NCBI GenBank assembly: GCA_034005175.1
Contig: JAVEVF010000006.1
Coordinates: 1 to 37,410, forward strand
Direction: 5' to 3'
DNA from: JAVEVF01 sp034005175
GTDB lineage: Bacteria > Actinomycetota > Coriobacteriia > Anaerosomatales > SLCP01
DNA: 37,410 bases
Numbering within the stretch: position 1 is the stretch's first letter; each line of letters begins with the position of its first letter. The notes below the pieces were generated by a model, which was not told the origin of the DNA, ran no database searches, and saw only the letters and a program-made list of their open reading frames with translations. Shown here piece after piece: positions 1 through 8,939 of the stretch. The position numbers and the translations under genes are program-made.

Positions 1-1494
1 ACTATCGTCCATTTCGTAGGCGTCTTGCTCGCCGGTATCGGTGTAGCGATGGGCGTGCCTTTGGCGACCGCGGTCTTGTGGCGCGAGTGGGGCGCGGCGC
101 AGGACTACATCCTCAGCGCAGGTATCATCTTGCCGCTCGGCTTTCTCTTGATGCATGCGGATGTCGTGCGCGAACGCATCACATACACCCATGCGTTCTC
201 CATCACTGCCATCGGTTGGTTGGCAGCTTCGCTCGCCGCCGCCGTCCCGCTTGCTTTCTCGGGCAACTACGCGAGCTACCTCGATGCGGCGTTTGATGCC
301 GTGTCCGGCTTTACAACCTCGGGTTTCACGCTCGCGCAGGGCCTTGACCACATGGCGCTCTCACACAACATGTGGCGCCATCTCACGCACCTCATCGGAG
401 GGCAGGGCATTCTCGTCGCGGCCCTGTCTCTTGCGCTCGGTCTGCGAGGTGGCGGATTCTCGCTTTACGTCGCCGAGGCTCGCGATGAGCGCATCCTGCC
501 GAACGTCCTGCACACGGCGCGCTTCATCTGGATCGTGACCGCTGCGTTCGTGGGGCTGGGAACGATGGCGCTCACCGGTGTTCTTCTGCGTCTCGGGATG
601 GCGCTTGACCGCAGCTTCCTGCACGCGCTTTGGGTGTCGATCTCGGCCTATGACACCGGTGGTTTCGCCCCGCAGGGGATGAACACGATGTACTACCACA
701 GCACTGCGTTCGAGTTCGTCTCGGTCCTGGTGATGATTGCCGGCATGTTGAACTTCAACCTGCATGCGTATGTCTGGCGTGGGGGCTACGGTGAACTGTG
801 GAAGAACATCGAGGTGCGCGTCCTGGCGATGAACACAGTCGTGTTGTCGCTGATGGCAACAGCGGGGCTTATGGCGAGCAAGATCTTCCCCAACGGCGCA
901 ATCGCACTGTGGCGCAAAGGCATCTATCATGTCATCTCCGCTCATTCTGGCACAGGCCACCAGGCGGTGTATGCGAACCAGTGGGAGACCGACCTAGGAC
1001 CGGCCGTCATGGCTGCAGTCATCATCGCCATGGCAGCGGGCGGCGCCGTGTGTTCGACCGCTGGCGGCATCAAGGCGTTGCGCATCGGCGTGATCGCCCG
1101 CAGTCTCGTTCAGCAGGTGAAGACCGCCCTGCAGCCACGGACCTCGGCGAATCGTGCACGCTACCACCACCTGCGCGAGCAGCTGCTGACACCGGAGATC
1201 ACCGCTACTGCCGCAATGATCTTCATCATGTACGCGCTCACGTATCTCACGGGAGGCTTCATAGGGACGCTGTACGGGTATGACCTGAGCCAGTCCATGT
1301 TCGAGTCGGTCTCTGCCACTGCGAACGTGGGTCTATCAGCAGGCATCACGTCGGTGAGCATGCCCGTGGTCCTCAAGCTCCTGTACATGTTCCAGATGTG
1401 GGCAGGGCGTCTTGAGTTCCTCGCCGTGCTCGTTCTGTTCGCGCAGCTGCTGCTAGGGGTGGGGCAGATGTTGAGATATCCACGTCGTGGGTAG
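1..1494 (+). CDS. trkH: TrkH/KtrB-type potassium uptake channel subunit (5' end cut by window)
   Basis: Integral membrane K+ translocating subunit of the Trk/Ktr system, which normally works with a cytoplasmic NAD/ATP-binding TrkA/KtrA partner; none lies downstream, so it may precede the window. The frame is open from base 1, so the true start lies upstream and the TTG at 25 is only an internal candidate. About 497 residues are visible, close to the usual 480-510, so few residues are missing. The four pore-loop repeats can be seen: SGFTTSGFT, ISAYDTGGF, SAHSGTGHQ and SATANVGLS, each with the selectivity-filter Gly. The third carries His where Phe is usual after the Gly. Many hydrophobic helices separate the loops. 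Family assignment is firm; ion selectivity is inferred from the family. Confidence 0.95.
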   Translation, partial: TIVHFVGVLLAGIGVAMGVPLATAVLWREWGAAQDYILSAGIILPLGFLLMHADVVRERITYTHAFSITAIGWLAASLAAAVPLAFSGNYASYLDAAFDAVSGFTTSGFTLAQGLDHMALSHNMWRHLTHLIGGQGILVAALSLALGLRGGGFSLYVAEARDERILPNVLHTARFIWIVTAAFVGLGTMALTGVLLRLGMALDRSFLHALWVSISAYDTGGFAPQGMNTMYYHSTAFEFVSVLVMIAGMLNFNLHAYVWRGGYGELWKNIEVRVLAMNTVVLSLMATAGLMASKIFPNGAIALWRKGIYHVISAHSGTGHQAVYANQWETDLGPAVMAAVIIAMAAGGAVCSTAGGIKALRIGVIARSLVQQVKTALQPRTSANRARYHHLREQLLTPEITATAAMIFIMYALTYLTGGFIGTLYGYDLSQSMFESVSATANVGLSAGITSVSMPVVLKLLYMFQMWAGRLEFLAVLVLFAQLLLGVGQMLRYPRRG

Positions 1495-1525
1495 GGCTTC
1501 TAATGCCGAGTCGAAGGTGAATACA

Positions 1526-1693
1526 GTGCGCAGTTCAGCAAGATCACGAAAGCCACAAGACCCGATGGGGGTTCATCAGCTCCAGAACCCGTTTCAGCAT
1601 TGGTTCCGCGGTTTGATGACCGAGGTCGCTGCACTCGTGTTCTTCGTCCTGGCCCTCTTCGGCCTTGCTTTCGTGGTCTCATGGGTGCTGTGA
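1526..1693 (+). CDS. Small single-pass membrane protein, unknown function
   Basis: Short ORF of about 55 residues directly after trkH. The N-terminal half is polar and basic (repeated Arg/Ser/Lys), and the C-terminal 20-odd residues form one clear hydrophobic helix ending at the stop, so the protein is predicted to be tail-anchored. The start is uncertain. GTG at 1526 has an AAGGTG stretch a few bases upstream. GTG at 1487 (overlapping the trkH end), GTG at 1517 and ATG at 1565 are alternatives. The gene lies in the same direction as trkH and the following exporter genes. I do not recognise a family; reality as a gene rests on the helix and its position. Confidence 0.45.
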   Translation: MRSSARSRKPQDPMGVHQLQNPFQHWFRGLMTEVAALVFFVLALFGLAFVVSWVL

Positions 1694-1742
1694 GATTGAC
1701 TCGGACTGTGTGTGATGTCGACGCAAGGAGAGCGTTCATAAG

Positions 1743-2258
1743 ATGACCCGCTGGCTGCTCATCACACTCCTGGCCGTGCTGGGGCTTGCTGTGGCCGTTG
1801 CTCCCGTTAGCGCCGACACGCTCGAAGAGGTGCCGCTGTCACCTGCCGAGGTAGTGGCTATCGACCGAGCTCTCGATGGCACGCGGGTGGTCGTCGAGGG
1901 GGAGGCCGTCGGTGAGAGCCTGCGCGCACGTGGCGGCGGGCGCTGGGTGAACATACTCGGTGAGGGTGTGGGCCTGGGGATCTGGGTCACCGATGGGATG
2001 GCTGAGGTCGTGCAGCACTACGGCGACTACAAGAACGATGGAGATACGGTGCGTGCTGTGGGGACCCTGCATATCGCGTGCGCGCAACATGCGGGCGAGT
2101 TCGATGTGCACGCCGAGCGGCTCGAGGTGATCGAGCGCGGTGGCCCGCGAGAGATGAATGTCGACCTCACAAAGGGCTTCGTGGGTGCGGCTGGTCTGGT
2201 ACTTGCGTTCGTGCTGTATCGCTGGTACCAGCGACGCCGCGATCACCGCATGCTCTAG
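1743..2258 (+). CDS. Secreted, membrane-anchored OB-fold-like protein
   Basis: 171 residues. An N-terminal signal peptide has a probable AxA-type cleavage near residue 24 (PVSA/D). A beta-rich central domain (about 40-130) resembles the OB-fold of CcmE/nucleic-acid-binding-like proteins (RVVVEGEAVGE, then WVNILGEG, GIWVTD, GDTVRAVGTL). A C-terminal transmembrane helix (about 143-162) is followed by a basic tail. The domain is therefore expected outside the membrane with a short cytoplasmic tail. AAGGAG lies 14 bases before the ATG. The gene immediately precedes a MacB-type ATPase/permease pair and is probably in its operon, perhaps as an extracytoplasmic accessory factor (inference). The OB-fold call is based on pattern only. 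Confidence 0.75.
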   Translation: MTRWLLITLLAVLGLAVAVAPVSADTLEEVPLSPAEVVAIDRALDGTRVVVEGEAVGESLRARGGGRWVNILGEGVGLGIWVTDGMAEVVQHYGDYKNDGDTVRAVGTLHIACAQHAGEFDVHAERLEVIERGGPREMNVDLTKGFVGAAGLVLAFVLYRWYQRRRDHRML

Positions 2259-2277
2259 TGGTTGCTGGAGATCTTCT

Positions 2278-3018
2278 GTGAACGAGAGCGCCCAGCCTGC
2301 CGATTCAGACGTTCTCATCGACCTGCAGGGGGTCGTGAAAGTCTACGACACCGGCGAAGTGCCCTTCACGGCGCTCAGAGACGTAGACCTCACGGTGAGG
2401 AGCGGCGAGTTCGTGGGGCTCGTGGGCAAGTCCGGTTCCGGTAAGACGACCCTCATCAACATGATCACAGGTATCGACCGTCCCACCGAGGGCCGCGTGC
2501 TTGTGGGAGACACGCCGGTGCACGCGCTTAACGAAAACGAGCTTGCGAAGTGGCGCGGGCGGACCATCGGCGTGGTGTTTCAGTTCTTTCAGCTGCTGCC
2601 CACGCTGAGTGTTGTCGAGAACGTCATGTTGCCTATGGACTTCTGCAACACCTACGCAGCAGGTGAGCGTCCCGAGCGCGCGATGCACCTGCTCGAACAG
2701 GTCGAGATGGCCGACCAGGCATTCAAGCTTCCCTCGGCGCTCTCAGGCGGCCAACAACAGCGCGTGGCCATCGCACGCGCGCTCGCCAACGACCCGCCCA
2801 TCCTTGCAGCGGACGAGCCCACCGGTAACCTCGACTCCAAGACAGCCGACGCGGTCTTTCGCCTGTTCGAGGAGCTCGTTGACGCCCACAAGACCATCGT
2901 CATGGTCACGCACGACGCGGACATCGCCGCGCGTGTGCGCCGCGCGCTTGTCGTGAGCGATGGGGAGATCATCGAAGAGATGGTGCACCGCCCGCGCACT
3001 GAGCGCCGAGGGGTCTGA
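2278..3018 (+). CDS. ABC transporter ATP-binding protein, MacB/LolD type
   Basis: 246-residue cytoplasmic ATPase that powers the adjacent FtsX-type permease. Walker A GKSGSGKTT starts at residue 50, signature LSGGQQQR at about 155, Walker B/D-loop ADEPTGNLD at about 177, and the H-loop is in MVTHD. The LolD/MacB family hallmark DEPTGNLDS is present. The frame is open further upstream to 2158, but that stretch overlaps the previous gene; GTG at 2278 with CTGGAG upstream is the better start. The permease starts 2 bases after the stop, indicating one operon. MacB-type pairs are mechanotransmitters for export or lipoprotein extraction rather than importers; the substrate cannot be told from the sequence. 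Confidence 0.92.
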   Translation: MNESAQPADSDVLIDLQGVVKVYDTGEVPFTALRDVDLTVRSGEFVGLVGKSGSGKTTLINMITGIDRPTEGRVLVGDTPVHALNENELAKWRGRTIGVVFQFFQLLPTLSVVENVMLPMDFCNTYAAGERPERAMHLLEQVEMADQAFKLPSALSGGQQQRVAIARALANDPPILAADEPTGNLDSKTADAVFRLFEELVDAHKTIVMVTHDADIAARVRRALVVSDGEIIEEMVHRPRTERRGV

Positions 3019-3020
3019 CG

Positions 3021-5420
3021 ATGCGCCCCCGTTGGCGCAAGGTCATCCGCGACCTTGCCGGCCACAGATTCCGCACGTTGCTGGTCGTACTGTCTATCGC
3101 GGTGGGCATCTTCGCCATCACCGTCGTCATGGGCGGGAGGGGGATCCTCCTGCGTGAGTTCGCGCGCGTGTATGGCACTTCGGTGCCCGCAACCATCTCC
3201 TTTGATGTGGACTCCGCTGACGGGAGCGTCGTGCGCGAAGTGGCGCGCTATGAGGGCGTTCGAAAGGCCGAGGGGCTGCGAGCCTTCACGGCTCGGTACG
3301 CACCTGGGGAGCAGGTGCGACAGGAGCCCTCGGCTGGTTGGGACACGCTATACGTGCGAGCGATGCCCGACATCTCGGCGTCTGACGTAGAGAAGGTGAC
3401 GCTGGAGAAAGGCGACGCCTGGCCGCCTGGGCTCGGTGAGATCGTCTTGGAGCGCTCGGTGAACATGGTTGCCCCTTACAGCCCTGGTGACCTCATCACA
3501 GTGGAGTCTCCCAGCGGCACGCGAGCCGTCTTGCGCGTCACCGGGCTTGTTCACGACATAAATGCCGTGCCTGCGCAGTTCGTCTCGGGAGCAACCGGCT
3601 ACATATCGATGGAGACGCTGCGGTTGCTTGACGAGCCCGAGACCTTCAACAGCGTGCGCATCGTGTCTGAAGATGAGCTCACGCAAGCCCAAGCAAGCCG
3701 CCTTGCGATGAAGATCCGTGACGACGTACTCACCGCTCGTGGCCTGCGGGTGATGCGGACGTACGTGCCTGAACCAGGCAGTCACTTTCTCGGCGACATA
3801 TTCGAAGGAGTGTCGTTGCTTCTGCTTGCGCTCGGCGTGCTTGGCTTGCTCCTCTCGGGCTTCCTCGTCGTCACCACGGTGCAGGCGATCATGGCGCAAC
3901 AGGTGAGTCAGGTGGGCATCATGAAGGCCATCGGTGCGCGTGCTGATCAGATTACGTGGATGTACCTCGTCATGGTGACGGTGTATGGCGCGTTTGCGCT
4001 GGTGCTGGGGATGCCTGTGGGCGCGGCGGCAGGGCGGTGGTTCACGGACTTCGCAGCCGACCTGCTGAACTTCCGCGTGACATCGTTTGCGCCGCCTGCG
4101 TACGTGGTGGCACTGGGCATGGCGGTGGGCATAGGTGTGCCGTTGTTGGCGGCGATCGTGCCCGTCCGGGCTGGGGCGCGCATGAGCGTCGTGCGTGCCC
4201 TCAACGCCACAGGGATGTCGGGCACGACGTTCGGGCACGGCATAGTCGACCGCGCGCTCGGCCTTGTGCGCGGCCTGCCCAGGCCAGTCGCGCTTTCCAT
4301 TCGCAACACGTTTCTGCGCAAAGGCCGGCTTACGCTCACGCTTGCCACGCTCGTGCTTGCCTCTGCTATGGTGATGTCGGTCATGAGCGTGCGTAGCTCC
4401 ATCCTTGCGACCGTCGATGAGATAGATATGTGGCGCTTCGATGCGCAGTTCTACTTCGCGACACCACAGAGTCGCGAAGCTGTCGAGCGCATCGCCTCGG
4501 GCGTTGAGGGGGTGACGGCGGTCTCGGCCATGCCGGAGTACCCGGGCGTCTTCGAACGTGCCGACGAGACCGAATCCGAGAACATAGACATCATCGGGGT
4601 GAAGCCGGGCTCTGGCTTCGTGATTCCCCGAGTGGCCAAAGGTCGCTGGCTTACGTCCGATGATGCCGCAGCAATCGTGTTGAGCGAAGATGTCGCCAAC
4701 TCCGAACCCGAGCTGGGAGTTGGCTCGACGGGGACCTTCAACGTGGCAGGCGAGAGCCATGACTTCGAGATCGTGGGTGTTGTCTCGGCAGGCCTCATGG
4801 GGCCCGTAGCATTCGTGCCCCTCGAACACCTCGATTCGCTCACAAGCGCCCCGGGCGCCGCCACCCGCTTACAGGTCCGTACTCAAACGAGTGACCCAGA
4901 TGAGCAGCTTCGCGTGGCACACATGGTGGAACAACGCCTGGAGCAGCGGTCGGTGACAGTGGCGTTCATGCAGACCGCCTCGGAGCAGCGAGATCAGATC
5001 GCGAGCGAGCTCGGTATCCTCGTGACCTTTCTCGCCATCATGGGAGGCGTGCTTGCCATCGTGGGTGTGATCGGGCTGACCGGCACCATGAGCATCAACG
5101 TGCTGGAGTCTACGCGCGAGATCGGCGTCATGCGCGCCATCGGCGCATCTCACGGCTCGATCTATCAGATCTTCATCGCTGAAGGCGTGGTGGTAGCGCT
5201 CATCGCGTGGGCGCTCGGCGCAGCTCTCTCCTACCCGATGAGCCGAGTCTTGCTTACCATGCTTTCGCGCGCGATGGGCCTCCCGCTCACCTTCTCGTTC
5301 TCTTGGGAGGGTGTCGGCGTATGGCTTGCGGGAGTCAGCCTCATCGCGGTGGTCGCGAGCCTTCTACCAGCGTATCGCGCCGCACAGGTCAGTGTGCGTG
5401 ACGCCATCGCCTATGAGTGA
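3021..5420 (+). CDS. FtsX-like ABC permease with two FtsX domains
   Basis: 799 residues, the large two-module permease form. There is an N-terminal helix (about 15-35), a first extracytoplasmic MacB-type periplasmic core domain, a block of three helices (about 265-400), a further N-helix (about 435-460), a second extracytoplasmic domain, and a last block of three helices (about 670-790). Both helix blocks carry the FtsX hallmark next to the membrane (QVGIMKAIGA and REIGVMRAIGA). A single polypeptide thus supplies both permease halves for the upstream ATPase. The ATG at 3021 follows GAGGGG and sits 2 bases from the ATPase stop. Probable function is export, or handling of lipid, peptide or envelope components; the substrate is unknown. 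Confidence 0.9.
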   Translation: MRPRWRKVIRDLAGHRFRTLLVVLSIAVGIFAITVVMGGRGILLREFARVYGTSVPATISFDVDSADGSVVREVARYEGVRKAEGLRAFTARYAPGEQVRQEPSAGWDTLYVRAMPDISASDVEKVTLEKGDAWPPGLGEIVLERSVNMVAPYSPGDLITVESPSGTRAVLRVTGLVHDINAVPAQFVSGATGYISMETLRLLDEPETFNSVRIVSEDELTQAQASRLAMKIRDDVLTARGLRVMRTYVPEPGSHFLGDIFEGVSLLLLALGVLGLLLSGFLVVTTVQAIMAQQVSQVGIMKAIGARADQITWMYLVMVTVYGAFALVLGMPVGAAAGRWFTDFAADLLNFRVTSFAPPAYVVALGMAVGIGVPLLAAIVPVRAGARMSVVRALNATGMSGTTFGHGIVDRALGLVRGLPRPVALSIRNTFLRKGRLTLTLATLVLASAMVMSVMSVRSSILATVDEIDMWRFDAQFYFATPQSREAVERIASGVEGVTAVSAMPEYPGVFERADETESENIDIIGVKPGSGFVIPRVAKGRWLTSDDAAAIVLSEDVANSEPELGVGSTGTFNVAGESHDFEIVGVVSAGLMGPVAFVPLEHLDSLTSAPGAATRLQVRTQTSDPDEQLRVAHMVEQRLEQRSVTVAFMQTASEQRDQIASELGILVTFLAIMGGVLAIVGVIGLTGTMSINVLESTREIGVMRAIGASHGSIYQIFIAEGVVVALIAWALGAALSYPMSRVLLTMLSRAMGLPLTFSFSWEGVGVWLAGVSLIAVVASLLPAYRAAQVSVRDAIAYE

Positions 5421-5500
5421 TGGCTGGTATCATGGCAACGTTCGCGAACCCTCTTGGGTGCAGCATCGTCCAGACACCCTCTCTGCCGAGGAGAAACCAG

Positions 5501-6556
5501 ATGGCACTGGCGCTTTCTGAGCACTATCCTGGCGTGTCAGCACTTTCGGTTGCTGGCATCGCTTCCCTTCCCACGCCGCTTGAGCCGCTTCAGATCGAGC
5601 AGGTCTTGGAGAAGGGCTGTGAGCTGTGGGTGAAGCGCGACGATGCTACGTATGCACTCTATGGTGGAAACAAGGTGCGCAAGCTCGACTTCCTGCTTGG
5701 GCAGGCTCTTGCCGAGCACAAGACCGCCGTCGTCACCTTTGGGGCGTACGGGTCGAATCACGCGCTCGCCACAGCCGTGCATGCGCGCGCTTTGGGCATC
5801 GAGCCGCACATCATCATGTCCCCGCAAGCTCCCACCGCGTTCGCGCGTGACACACTGCTCGCACACGCCGGGCTGAACACTCAGCTGCACCCGATCGAGG
5901 GCTGGGAGGGAGAGCGCGAGGCCAAGCGGGTGATTCACGAGCTCGCCGAGCGCGACGGAATGCAGCCAGCGGTCTTTCCCATGGGCGGCAGCAGCGCGTT
6001 GGGCGCCGTGGGATTCGTGAACGCCGCTGCCGAGGTGGGAGCCGGCTTTGATGCGGTGTACGTGCCATGTGGGACGCTTGGCACCGCGGTGGGTCTCGCG
6101 GTGGGATTCGCTGCGCTTGGCGCGAACACACGGGTGGTCGCGGTGCGCGTGACGCCAGCCGAGCTTGCCAACGGACATGTAGCGCGCACGCTCACTGAAG
6201 GCGTCGTCACGCTCATGGGCTCCGTCGACGCGCGGTTTCCTCGGCTAGCGTTTGAGAACCTTGCATTCGATCTGCGCGATGAGTTTTTTGAACCAGGATA
6301 CGCCGTGCCTACAGCTGCTACGGAGGCTGCGGTCGCGCTTGCCGCACGATCGGGCCTGGCGCTTGAGACCACGTACACGGGCAAGGCGCTTCAAGCGCTT
6401 GAGACAGACGTGCGCCTCGGTACGTTGTCAGGTGGCAAGATACTGTTCTGGGACACCTATCATTCGGGTCCCAAACCTCCGCCAGGGCCAGTCGAGGTAT
6501 TGCCACCGACATTGCAGGAGTATGTCGCCGAGTGCGAGCAGCGGTTTGGCAGATAG
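5501..6556 (+). CDS. PLP-dependent D-cysteine desulfhydrase / ACC deaminase family enzyme
   Basis: 351-residue fold-type II PLP enzyme. The PLP-binding lysine is K58 in GGNKVRKLDF, the hallmark of the D-cysteine desulfhydrase/1-aminocyclopropane-1-carboxylate deaminase family. A phosphate-binding glycine loop is present (PCGTLGTAVG), as is the YGSNHALA substrate-side motif. In this family D-cysteine desulfhydrase converts D-cysteine to pyruvate, H2S and ammonia; other members act on ACC or L-cysteate, so the substrate is not certain. ATG 5501 was chosen over the longer 5417 frame because GAGGAG lies 7 bases upstream and conservation starts here. It is followed by a second PLP enzyme, suggesting an amino-acid catabolic pair. 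Confidence 0.85.
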   Translation: MALALSEHYPGVSALSVAGIASLPTPLEPLQIEQVLEKGCELWVKRDDATYALYGGNKVRKLDFLLGQALAEHKTAVVTFGAYGSNHALATAVHARALGIEPHIIMSPQAPTAFARDTLLAHAGLNTQLHPIEGWEGEREAKRVIHELAERDGMQPAVFPMGGSSALGAVGFVNAAAEVGAGFDAVYVPCGTLGTAVGLAVGFAALGANTRVVAVRVTPAELANGHVARTLTEGVVTLMGSVDARFPRLAFENLAFDLRDEFFEPGYAVPTAATEAAVALAARSGLALETTYTGKALQALETDVRLGTLSGGKILFWDTYHSGPKPPPGPVEVLPPTLQEYVAECEQRFGR

Positions 6557-6612
6557 CACGAGATGACATCTGCACTACCAAGCCAGGTCGTTATGAAGGG
6601 AAGGGAACTCAT

Positions 6613-7641
6613 ATGACGCTTCGCGTGAGCTTCGGGTCTGACAACCATTCCGGAGTGCACCCTCAGGTCATGGATGCCATCGCAGGCGCCAACGAGGCCT
6701 ATGTGCATGCATATGGGGGCGACCCTTTCACGCGAAGAGCGATCGCTTCTTTCCGAGAGATATTCGGTCAACATGTCGAGGTGGTGTTCACCTTCAACGG
6801 CACGGGTGGCAACGTGGTCTCGCTCGGTAGCGTGTGTCGTCCATGGGAGTCGGTGATCTGTGCTGAGAGCGCGCACATCAACAGCGACGAGTGTGGCGCG
6901 CCCGAGCGTATCGCAGGCGTGAAGCTCGTTCCCGTGGCCACGGCAGACGGCAAGCTCTCGCCTGATCTGGTACTCCCGTACCTGACGGGGTTCGGAGTCG
7001 AGCATCACGCGCAGCCCCGGGTCATCTCGGTCTCGCAGGTCTCCGAGTACGGCACGGTTTACAGCGTCGAAGAGCTGCGCGCGCTCTCGGACCTCGCCCA
7101 CGAGCACAACATGCTGCTTCATGTCGATGGAGCGCGATTCGCCAACGCGGTGGCGCGTGTGGGTTGCAGCGCGAGCGAGATGTTCGCGCAAGGGGGCATT
7201 GACGTTCTCACCTTCGGGGGCACCAAGAACGGCATGCTGTTCGGCGAGGCGGTGGTCGTTGCGGACGGTGTGTCACGAGAGGTGCTGCACTTCGTGCGCA
7301 AGCAGTCCGGTCAGCTCGCCAGCAAGATGCGGTACGTGTCAGCGCAGTTCTCGGCGATGTTCGAGGAAGGGCTGTGGCTGCGATGTGCCTCCCATGCAAA
7401 TGAGATGGCCGCTCGGCTGGCCGAGGGTGCGCGAGCACTCGGTATCGAGATCACGCAGGCGGTTGAGGCCAACGAGATCTTCGCGATCCTGTCGCCAGAG
7501 GTCATTCCCGCCCTTTCCGAGCAGTTCGGCTTCTACACCTGGAATGAGGCTCGGCGCGAGGTGAGGTGGGTGACCTCGTGGAGCACGCGCTCGGAGGACG
7601 TGGATGAGCTCATCTCGGCCCTGCGCGACGCGATGGCGTGA
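6613..7641 (+). CDS. Low-specificity threonine aldolase (beta-eliminating lyase family)
   Basis: 342-residue fold-type I PLP enzyme. Conserved features are SFGSDNHSGVHP at the N-terminus (usual form F.SDN..G.HP), the active-site HVDGAR (D172, R175) and the PLP lysine K205 in TFGGTKNGM. These match the threonine aldolase group, which cleaves L-threonine (often also allo-threonine) to glycine and acetaldehyde. The frame extends upstream to 6532, but ATG 6613 has GAAGGGAAGGGAA before it and begins at the conserved region. It lies 56 bases after the D-cysteine desulfhydrase-like gene on the same strand. Beta-eliminating lyases of other specificity share the fold, so the exact substrate remains inferred. 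Confidence 0.9.
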   Translation: MTLRVSFGSDNHSGVHPQVMDAIAGANEAYVHAYGGDPFTRRAIASFREIFGQHVEVVFTFNGTGGNVVSLGSVCRPWESVICAESAHINSDECGAPERIAGVKLVPVATADGKLSPDLVLPYLTGFGVEHHAQPRVISVSQVSEYGTVYSVEELRALSDLAHEHNMLLHVDGARFANAVARVGCSASEMFAQGGIDVLTFGGTKNGMLFGEAVVVADGVSREVLHFVRKQSGQLASKMRYVSAQFSAMFEEGLWLRCASHANEMAARLAEGARALGIEITQAVEANEIFAILSPEVIPALSEQFGFYTWNEARREVRWVTSWSTRSEDVDELISALRDAMA

Positions 7642-7666
7642 GCGGTCGTACCTCGCAAGCGGTACC

Positions 7667-8182
7667 ATGGCGCTCATGTTGATCCTTGTCGATGGATATA
7701 ACGTCACCAAATCCGATCCTGCCACAGCCGCGCTGCTGAGCGAGGCTCAGCGAGACCAGCTCGTGGCACGGTTGCGTGCGCGCGGTGCTGAGCTGCTTGG
7801 CGCAGGTCGCATCGTCGTGGTCTTTGACGGGGTCACAGGAGGCGGCCCGGCGGCGAGTGCCGCGCCGGTCGAGGTGCACTTCTCGCGCGATGGCGAGTCC
7901 GCCGATGACCTCATCGTGAGCTTGGCCGGCAACGCTCACGAGACAGAGATCTGTCTCGTGACCTCGGACCGCGAGCTTGCCCAGCGCGTACGCTCGGCAG
8001 CATCAGTGCCGGTGACGGTCGTCGGGAAGGAAGCCGCGTTTCACTCGGCGAAGGCGAAGCGCAGGCGGCGCTCGCCTTCACGTGCGGTGGTGAGCGAGTC
8101 TCTCGGCGTGCCTCCCGGAGGCAACGACATAACCAGGGAGCTTGAGGGGATATGGTGCGTCGACGACGAGGGCAAGGAGTGA
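7667..8182 (+). CDS. NYN/PIN-like domain protein, YacP (Rae1)-type RNase
   Basis: About 171 residues. The N-terminus LILVDGYNV is the diagnostic acidic motif of the NYN/YacP family. Later acidic positions (VVFDGV, ESADDLIV, VTSDRELA) complete the PIN-like metal site. The family's best-studied member, Bacillus Rae1, is a ribosome-associated endoribonuclease. A basic patch KAKRRRRS lies near residue 125. Neither ATG 7667 nor ATG 7676 has a good ribosome-binding site; 7676 would give MLILVDG and also lies 7 bases after a TACCAT box, so a leaderless start is possible. The stop is 1 base from the next ATG. Confidence 0.82.
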   Translation: MALMLILVDGYNVTKSDPATAALLSEAQRDQLVARLRARGAELLGAGRIVVVFDGVTGGGPAASAAPVEVHFSRDGESADDLIVSLAGNAHETEICLVTSDRELAQRVRSAASVPVTVVGKEAAFHSAKAKRRRRSPSRAVVSESLGVPPGGNDITRELEGIWCVDDEGKE

Positions 8183-8183
8183 G

Positions 8184-8939
8184 ATGCCAGGACTTGGCGT
8201 GATAGTGAATGTGAGCGCGGTGCTGATCGGCACGGCTATCGGACTGTTGTTCGGCAGGCTCATCGCCGAGCGGTTTCGCCTCATCGCCTTTGCTGCTATC
8301 GGGCTGACAGTCATCGTCATCGGCGCGAACATGAGCATCGCAGGGCTCACCGCGCTGTCCGAAGGAGAGCTTGGCGCATACGCGGCGCTTGCGCTGGTAG
8401 GGTCGCTCGTCGTCGGCGCGCTTGTGGGCGAAGGCCTGCGAATCGAGTACTGGCTTGAGCGTTTTGGCGAGGTGCTGCAGGAGGCGGCGTACAAGGCGCC
8501 GTTGCTCGCACCCGGCCGAGCCGACCAACCTGGCGAGAAGGCCCACACGCTGGTCGAAGGCTTTGTGACGGCGTCGCTGCTGTTCGGGGTGGGAGCGATG
8601 ACCGTCCTGGGCTCGATACAAGATGGGCTCGGCGACCCGTCGCTTCTCTACCTCAAGGCACTGCTTGACGGCATCTCGGCAATCGCGCTTGCCACCACGC
8701 TCGGCGGAGGCGTAGGGTTTTCGGTCATCCCCATGATAGTGCTTCAGGGGGGCATCGCGGCAGGCGCGCATTCGATAGAAGTGTTTGTAACACCCGAGGT
8801 CATCGCATCGATTCAGATGGTGGGTGGCGCCATCATCCTCGCCATCGGCTTTGACCTGGCAGGTATCAGGCGTCTGCCCGTGGGCAATATGCTGCCCGCT
8901 ATCTTCATAGCCGCTCTGGTCGCAGGAGTGTTGACATGA
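8184..8939 (+). CDS. DUF554 family integral membrane protein
   Basis: 251 residues with about seven hydrophobic segments and Gly-rich helices. The start (GVIVNVSAVLIGTAIGLLFG) and the motif VEGFVTASLLFGVGAMTVLGSIQDGL are typical of DUF554 (YdfK/YqgA-like), a family of membrane proteins without an established function. ATG 8184 is preceded by AAGGAG that lies inside the end of the upstream gene, so expression is probably coupled to the NYN gene. It overlaps the next gene by ATGA. Confidence 0.88.
   Translation: MPGLGVIVNVSAVLIGTAIGLLFGRLIAERFRLIAFAAIGLTVIVIGANMSIAGLTALSEGELGAYAALALVGSLVVGALVGEGLRIEYWLERFGEVLQEAAYKAPLLAPGRADQPGEKAHTLVEGFVTASLLFGVGAMTVLGSIQDGLGDPSLLYLKALLDGISAIALATTLGGGVGFSVIPMIVLQGGIAAGAHSIEVFVTPEVIASIQMVGGAIILAIGFDLAGIRRLPVGNMLPAIFIAALVAGVLT

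Noticed and set aside
3348..4829. 493-residue minus-strand ORF inside the FtsX permease gene
   Set aside because: His/Arg-rich shadow of a high-GC gene; the plus-strand permease has clear family motifs.
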